The notes beneath the pieces were generated by a model. That model was given only the letters and a program-made list of their open reading frames with translations. It had not been told where the DNA came from and did no database searches. This document shows positions 24,888 to 28,625 of a stretch of 28,625 nt of DNA, piece after piece; position 1 is the stretch's first letter, and every line of letters starts with the position of its first letter. Location: the NCBI GenBank assembly GCA_002338615.1, contig DDIS01000055.1, positions 36,786 to 65,410 of the forward strand. Reading direction: 5' to 3'. A program made the position numbers and the translations under genes. Origin of the DNA: Proteobacteria bacterium UBA1844. GTDB taxonomy: Bacteria > Pseudomonadota > Gammaproteobacteria > Steroidobacterales > Woeseiaceae.

Positions 24888-26193
24888 TTGCAGCTGTTGC
24901 CGGATCGACGGTATCCAGTAGTAATATCTCGATGGTATCGCCGAGAGCCAGGTCAATGCTGACAGGGCCTGCGACAATCGTCTTGTCCTGGCGAGGCGTT
25001 ACATACATGTCATAGTCGCCCGCCGGCATCGTAAATACTTCGGACAGAATCTTGTAAGGCAACGACAGACGCGGCACTTCTTCAGTGATTGGAATGCCGG
25101 CAGCGACGAAATAGACATCCAGAATGTCGTGATTCGAAGAGCCCTGAAAGACACGTAGCTTGGCAAGCGTTGACGTCGACTCGCGGTCCGGTTGATATAT
25201 CAGAGCCGTGCGCTCGCTGCCGCTCCCCATGACAATAAGTTGTTTGTGTGCGCCGACGGTTGGCTCAAACTCCTGTTCGAATAGTATGGCACCCGGGTTC
25301 CCCGTGGGCGTGTAGCGATACGTAGTGTCGCCGGTGCCAGTTGTGATGTCACCGCTGACATCCGCAAACTTGTGCTCGGTGAGCACGAGGCTGGTGAGCG
25401 CCTCGTCGTCATAAATATCGGCGGGTGGCAGGTCGATCGATGTTTGGATGAACCGAATCGTCGGAGCGTAGCGCACATCCGGCAAGTTGCTCACGCCACC
25501 TTGCTCCGGGAATACCCTGACGTTGTACGGTGCAAGGTCCTGCTCATTGCCGTCGAAGACCGGAATGATGTTTGCCGTACGTGGCGCGTAGGCGATCGAG
25601 GTGGATTGATACAGTATCGTCGCTGGGTCTCCTGGCGGCGTAATTGTAATAACGTAGCTGCCGGCGGGGAAATCCTGAGGCGGAAGGACGTCCCCATAAG
25701 TAATCGTGCCGATCGCCGCGCCGGCTGTTGGTGACACGCCGGGTGCCGCAAAGTAGAAATCAATGGAATTCTGTGACGCAGCGAGATTGGCAAATCGAGC
25801 CTGCGTCACCGAATCAGTGTCGGCGAATACGCGCTTGTCGTATTGCCACACCGTTACATCCGGCGTGGCGATTGCTCCGGTCAGTACAAACGTGTAGTCG
25901 CCGTCGGCATCGATTTTCTGCACCTTTGATGCAATTCGCTGCGGCTCAAGCTTGCCGGCAAGACGGGCATCGAAATTGAACGGGTACTCGAAATCGTCAA
26001 AGCGGGGTGACGCGCTCACAACCTTGTACTTAAGTGCGTCAATCACACGTTCTTCAATGCGAAATGCGACCTCGGGTGAAGCCTTGATCGCATTGATCGC
26101 GCGAATCGTGCCCTTGCCGGTCGGGTTTGGCAGATCCGATTCGGCACAGGACGCAAGTAAGATCAGTGCCAAAAGTGAAAATAGCAGTCTCAT
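24865..26193 (-). CDS. Predicted lipoprotein with DUF4397-like domains
   Basis: A 442-residue protein with a short signal peptide and lipobox L13-A-S-C16. At least two DUF4397-like blocks are visible. One lies at about 135-225 with NSIDFYFAAPGVSP and PAGSYVITITPPGDPA; the other lies at about 345-435 with DVYFVAAGIPI and PAGDYDMYVTPRQDK. This pattern ('D.Y....G......PAG.Y....T') is typical of the extracytoplasmic, beta-rich DUF4397, of unknown function. The ATG overlaps the stop of the upstream aldehyde dehydrogenase gene (ATGA, 26190-26193), so it is translationally coupled to a cytoplasmic enzyme, an unusual pairing. Its last 23 bases overlap antisense with the diguanylate cyclase gene, with no room for a terminator. 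Confidence 0.82.
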   Translation of the reverse strand: MRLLFSLLALILLASCAESDLPNPTGKGTIRAINAIKASPEVAFRIEERVIDALKYKVVSASPRFDDFEYPFNFDARLAGKLEPQRIASKVQKIDADGDYTFVLTGAIATPDVTVWQYDKRVFADTDSVTQARFANLAASQNSIDFYFAAPGVSPTAGAAIGTITYGDVLPPQDFPAGSYVITITPPGDPATILYQSTSIAYAPRTANIIPVFDGNEQDLAPYNVRVFPEQGGVSNLPDVRYAPTIRFIQTSIDLPPADIYDDEALTSLVLTEHKFADVSGDITTGTGDTTYRYTPTGNPGAILFEQEFEPTVGAHKQLIVMGSGSERTALIYQPDRESTSTLAKLRVFQGSSNHDILDVYFVAAGIPITEEVPRLSLPYKILSEVFTMPAGDYDMYVTPRQDKTIVAGPVSIDLALGDTIEILLLDTVDPATAAISVVPPL

Positions 26194-27626
26194 TGCTTGC
26201 CTGTTTCGTAGCCATAAATCGACTTGGTTTCGAGGAATTCCTCCATTCCGTATACGCCCCACTCGCGGCCATTGCCGGAGTGTTTATAGCCGCCGAACGG
26301 CGCCATCGCATCGAGTTCCGAACCGTTGATGTGTACCATGCCGGTGCGCAGCCGCGCCGCAATTCTGAAAGCTCGCTCGGGGTCCGCCGAGGACACATAG
26401 CCGGACAGGCCATACGGCGTATCGTTAGCTATGCGCACCGCGTCGTCCTCATTTTCGTAGGCAAGAATCGACAGGACCGGCCCGAATATTTCATCGCGTG
26501 CAATACTCATCTCGTTGCTGACATCACTGAATACGGTTGGTTTCACAAAATAGCCCTTGTGCAGCCCGTCCGGCCGTCCGGTGCCGCCCGCTGCAAGCGT
26601 TGCACCTTCGTCGATGCCTTTTTGAATCAGGGTCTGAACTTTCTCCCATTGCAGCTTGGAAACCAGCGGTCCAACACGGGTGCCTTTCTCGCGCGGATTG
26701 CCGACCTTGGTCGTGCGTGCAACTCTCGCGGCGATTGCGGCTGCGTCGGCCATGCGGTCGCGAGGCACCAGCATACGGCTGGGCGCATCGCAGGACTGCC
26801 CCGTATTTTCGAAGCAGGCGGCCGCGCCAGACGCAACTGCCGTTTCCAGGTCCGCATCGTCGAGCAGGATGTTGGCGGATTTGCCACCCAGTTCCTGCGC
26901 GACGCGCTTGACGGTGCTTGCCGCATTTTGCGCGACCAGCACGCCGGCACGAGTAGAGCCGGTGAAGGACACCATAGCGATGTCCGGGTGCTGGCTGATT
27001 GCCGTACCGACGCCGGGGCCATCGCCATTGATCAGGTTGAACACGCCGGCGGGGACGCCGGCTTCGTGCAGTATCTCTGCGAAAACAATGGCGCTAAAGG
27101 GTGCGAGTTCGCTCGGTTTCAGGACCATGGTGCAACCGGCGGCAAGCGCTGGCGCGACCTTCACGGCAATCTGGTTGACCGGCCAGTTCCAGGGCGTTAT
27201 CAGGCCACAAACGCCAATGGGCTCCTTCACAACGAGCGTATTGCCGATACGCTCTTCAAACGCATAGCTCTTTAGGACCTGCAACGCCGCTTTCAGATGC
27301 TGCGGTCCACTGGCCGCCTGCGCATGCTTCGCGAGGCCCCATGGCGCCCCCATCTCGTCCATGATGGCCTCTGCCACCTCATCGTGACGATTGGCAAATA
27401 TCGCGAGGATCGATTCGAGCAACTCGATGCGTTCCTCGCGACTCGACTTCGAATAGCTCTGAAAAGCACGGCTCGCGGCGGCAACGGCATTGTCCACGTC
27501 AGCCCCTGAACCGAGGCTGATTCGACCATACGCTTCCTCGGTTGCCGGGTTAACGACATCGAGCGTGCGCGCTGTTACCGGCGGCACCCATTGGCCGTCA
27601 ATGTAGAAGTTGAGTTTCTCAAGCAT
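26190..27626 (-). CDS. NAD(P)-dependent aldehyde dehydrogenase
   Basis: A 478-residue member of the aldehyde dehydrogenase superfamily. It has the oxyanion/cofactor segment TPWNWPVNQ (N147), cofactor-binding K170 (VLKPSE), general base E245 (ELGGKS), catalytic C279 (NTGQSCDAPSRML), DEIFGPVLSI, and PFGGYKHSGNGREWG near the C-terminus. All catalytic residues are present. The substrate cannot be fixed; family members with this pattern oxidise a range of aliphatic and aromatic aldehydes. GAGG lies 7 bases before the ATG and immediately after a terminator T-run. The upstream AraC-type gene on the same strand is the likely regulator, and the divergent enoyl-CoA hydratase gene suggests a catabolic setting. 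An antisense 382-codon open frame within it is a shadow. Confidence 0.95.
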   Translation of the reverse strand: MLEKLNFYIDGQWVPPVTARTLDVVNPATEEAYGRISLGSGADVDNAVAAASRAFQSYSKSSREERIELLESILAIFANRHDEVAEAIMDEMGAPWGLAKHAQAASGPQHLKAALQVLKSYAFEERIGNTLVVKEPIGVCGLITPWNWPVNQIAVKVAPALAAGCTMVLKPSELAPFSAIVFAEILHEAGVPAGVFNLINGDGPGVGTAISQHPDIAMVSFTGSTRAGVLVAQNAASTVKRVAQELGGKSANILLDDADLETAVASGAAACFENTGQSCDAPSRMLVPRDRMADAAAIAARVARTTKVGNPREKGTRVGPLVSKLQWEKVQTLIQKGIDEGATLAAGGTGRPDGLHKGYFVKPTVFSDVSNEMSIARDEIFGPVLSILAYENEDDAVRIANDTPYGLSGYVSSADPERAFRIAARLRTGMVHINGSELDAMAPFGGYKHSGNGREWGVYGMEEFLETKSIYGYETGKQ

Positions 27627-27637
27627 CGGTGATCCTC

Positions 27638-27676
27638 AAAAAAAGCGAGCCGCGAATTCTAGCTCATATCGGCTCG
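27638..27676 (-). terminator. Intrinsic terminator directly in the aldehyde dehydrogenase leader
   Basis: On the minus strand CGAGCCG (27676-27670) pairs with CGGCTCG (27652-27646) around a 17-base loop and is followed by C and seven T (27644-27638). This has the stem and U-tract of a Rho-independent terminator in the direction of the AraC and dehydrogenase genes. It ends 11 bases before the dehydrogenase ATG, and the GAGG ribosome site adjoins the T-run. It either ends the AraC transcript or acts as an attenuator. A TAGAAT -10-like hexamer in the loop could give a promoter overlapping the hairpin, but it has no good -35. Confidence 0.8.
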
Positions 27677-27701
27677 TATCGGGGTGGAAAGTACGGATTC
27701 A

Positions 27702-27734
27702 GGCAGCCACAGAGGTGGCGGCGCGAGCGCTGCC
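27702..27734. repeat. Hairpin just after the AraC-type gene
   Basis: GCCAC (27706-27710) and GTGGC (27715-27719) form a five-pair stem with a four-base loop. An alternative outer pairing is GGCAGC (27702-27707) with GCTGCC (27729-27734). It touches the stop codon of the regulator gene on the minus strand. No T-run adjoins it. It may be part of the leader structure that ends in the terminator at 27638-27676. Confidence 0.4.
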
Positions 27735-28123
27735 TAGATCTTGGCGATGCGTAGAAATCGCTCGCGGTATTGTGCTGGAGGCAGGTCGTACCAGGATTTG
27801 AACGCGGTGGTGAACGAGCTGAAGTTTGAATACCCCAGTAGCATCGCGACCTCGAGTGCTTTGAGCCGGTTGTCCTTGAGGTAGCGGATCGCAAGGTCGG
27901 CGCGAACTTCCTTGAGAACCGACTGGAAGCTGGTTTTCTCACTTTTCAGCCGCCGCTGCAGCGTGCGGCGGCTGATTTTCAGGATACGGCAGGCCGCGTC
28001 CGCATTGGCTTCGCCGCTCGCCATCAGGTCGGCCAGCATGCGTTTCAGCTGCGCGGCCAGATTGTCCCCTGTATTCAGGGACTTGAGGTATTTTTCTGCC
28101 TGTTCAATAAGTTGCAGGTACAT
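27734..28123 (-). CDS. Short AraC-family transcriptional regulator (DNA-binding domain only)
   Basis: A 129-residue protein. Residues 30-125 form an AraC-type double helix-turn-helix: DAACRILKISRRTLQRRLK is the first HTH, and EVAMLLGYSNFSSFTTAFKSW with PPAQYRE is the second plus the family signature. AraC proteins of this subtype usually have about 330 residues with an N-terminal ligand-binding domain. Here only about 30 residues precede the HTH. An in-frame TAG lies 14 codons upstream of the ATG, so no longer start is available. It is either a stand-alone short regulator or the remnant of a longer gene. Its place before the aldehyde dehydrogenase gene and divergent from a beta-oxidation-type gene (91 bases) suggests it regulates one or both. 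Confidence 0.85.
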   Translation of the reverse strand: MYLQLIEQAEKYLKSLNTGDNLAAQLKRMLADLMASGEANADAACRILKISRRTLQRRLKSEKTSFQSVLKEVRADLAIRYLKDNRLKALEVAMLLGYSNFSSFTTAFKSWYDLPPAQYRERFLRIAKI

Positions 28124-28214
28124 GCTGCGCGCTTCCGGAGATGACCGAGGTGCTCGTGTCGTCTAACATACCGACTGTGCGCCGGATTTCCAACTACCTT
28201 GAGGGCCGCTTGCG

Positions 28215-28625
28215 ATGCCAGTAACGTTTGCTCTAGCCGATACCGTCGGTGTCATAACGATCGATAATCCGCCAGTGAACGCGCTTTCGCAAGCCGTTCG
28301 CGAGGGTATTCAGAGCGCGATGCGAGAAGCAGTGCAGGGGCCCTGCAAGGCGATTGTCATTTGCTGCGACGGTCGTACATTCGTCGCCGGAGCCGATATC
28401 AAGGAATTTGGCAAACCGCCAGCCGAGCCCTGGCTGCCGGATCTGCTCAACGAGGTCGAGGCTTCCTCGAAACCGGTAGTTGCAGCGCTACATGGGACTG
28501 CGCTCGGCGGTGGCCTGGAACTCGCGCTTGCCAGTCACTACCGTATCGCGGATGCCGCTGCCGTGGTCGGACTGCCGGAGGTCAAGCTGGGCCTGTTGCC
28601 GGGCGCGGGTGGCACACAGCGAGTC
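28215..28625 (+). CDS. Enoyl-CoA hydratase/3-hydroxyacyl-CoA dehydrogenase type protein, N-terminal part
   Basis: The frame is open from ATG 28215 to the window edge (137 residues). It has a crotonase fold: [16 protein letters not shown] near the start, the oxyanion-hole segments [10 protein letters not shown] and [13 protein letters not shown], and the catalytic-glutamate region [18 protein letters not shown]. The N-terminal sequence resembles that of bifunctional FadJ/FadB-like proteins of about 700 residues, which hydrate enoyl-CoA and then oxidise the 3-hydroxyacyl-CoA in beta-oxidation. The dehydrogenase half would lie to the right of the window, so a single-domain hydratase is not excluded. 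No strong Shine-Dalgarno is seen; GAGGG lies about 12 bases upstream. Confidence 0.9.
   Translation, partial: MPVTFALADTVGVITIDNPPVNALSQAVREGIQSAMREAVQGPCKAIVICCDGRTFVAGADIKEFGKPPAEPWLPDLLNEVEASSKPVVAALHGTALGGGLELALASHYRIADAAAVVGLPEVKLGLLPGAGGTQRV

Noticed and set aside
26127..27275. A 382-codon plus-strand open frame
   Set aside because: It is antisense to the aldehyde dehydrogenase, whose catalytic residues are all intact; the translation has no recognisable domain.

Overview
The window reads as chromosomal DNA from a free-living Gammaproteobacterium. Three things suggest this: moderately high G+C, the glrK-qseG-glrR synteny, and a PEP-CTERM/exosortase-type regulator (PrsR family) beside polysaccharide genes. 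A marine or sediment lineage near Woeseiales/Steroidobacterales would fit, but that placement is inference. Genes are densely packed on both strands. I see no tRNA, rRNA, CRISPR array, insertion sequence or phage gene.

Left part (1-4009): an envelope or exopolysaccharide block. A family-4 glycosyltransferase running off the left edge is divergent from a second glycosyltransferase. The second is followed by an asparagine-synthetase-like protein that has lost its glutaminase nucleophile. The 500-base gap after this block holds a clear cyclic-di-GMP-I (GEMM-I) riboswitch (about 3758-3847), which leads into a large lipoprotein with Ig-like and fibronectin-like domains (4010-5977).

Middle (5978-14000): a bfd-bfr iron-storage pair on the minus strand with a Fur-box-like site over a good sigma-70 promoter; an RhlG-like short-chain dehydrogenase; an orphan PrsR-type sigma-54 activator with a strong leader hairpin; then, convergent with it, galE-glrK-qseG-glrR. 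The qseG-glrR gap has three segments able to form two mutually exclusive hairpins.

Right part (14242-28625): a lipoprotein metalloprotease with a small lipoprotein; a head-to-head pair of GTAG-type REP elements; a PAS/GAF-rich GGDEF-EAL protein; an overlapping N-formylglutamate amidohydrolase/carboxylate-amine ligase pair; a 7TM-PAS-GGDEF diguanylate cyclase; and, on the minus strand, a short AraC-type regulator, an aldehyde dehydrogenase and a DUF4397-like lipoprotein. A textbook intrinsic terminator ends 11 bases before the aldehyde dehydrogenase start codon. The window ends inside a divergent enoyl-CoA hydratase/3-hydroxyacyl-CoA dehydrogenase-type gene.

The theme is c-di-GMP and cell-surface control: two GGDEF proteins with intact I-sites, one c-di-GMP riboswitch, two sigma-54 activators, polysaccharide enzymes and several predicted lipoproteins. 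A direct circuit among them is a hypothesis. Several leaders also look as if they control expression by RNA structure.
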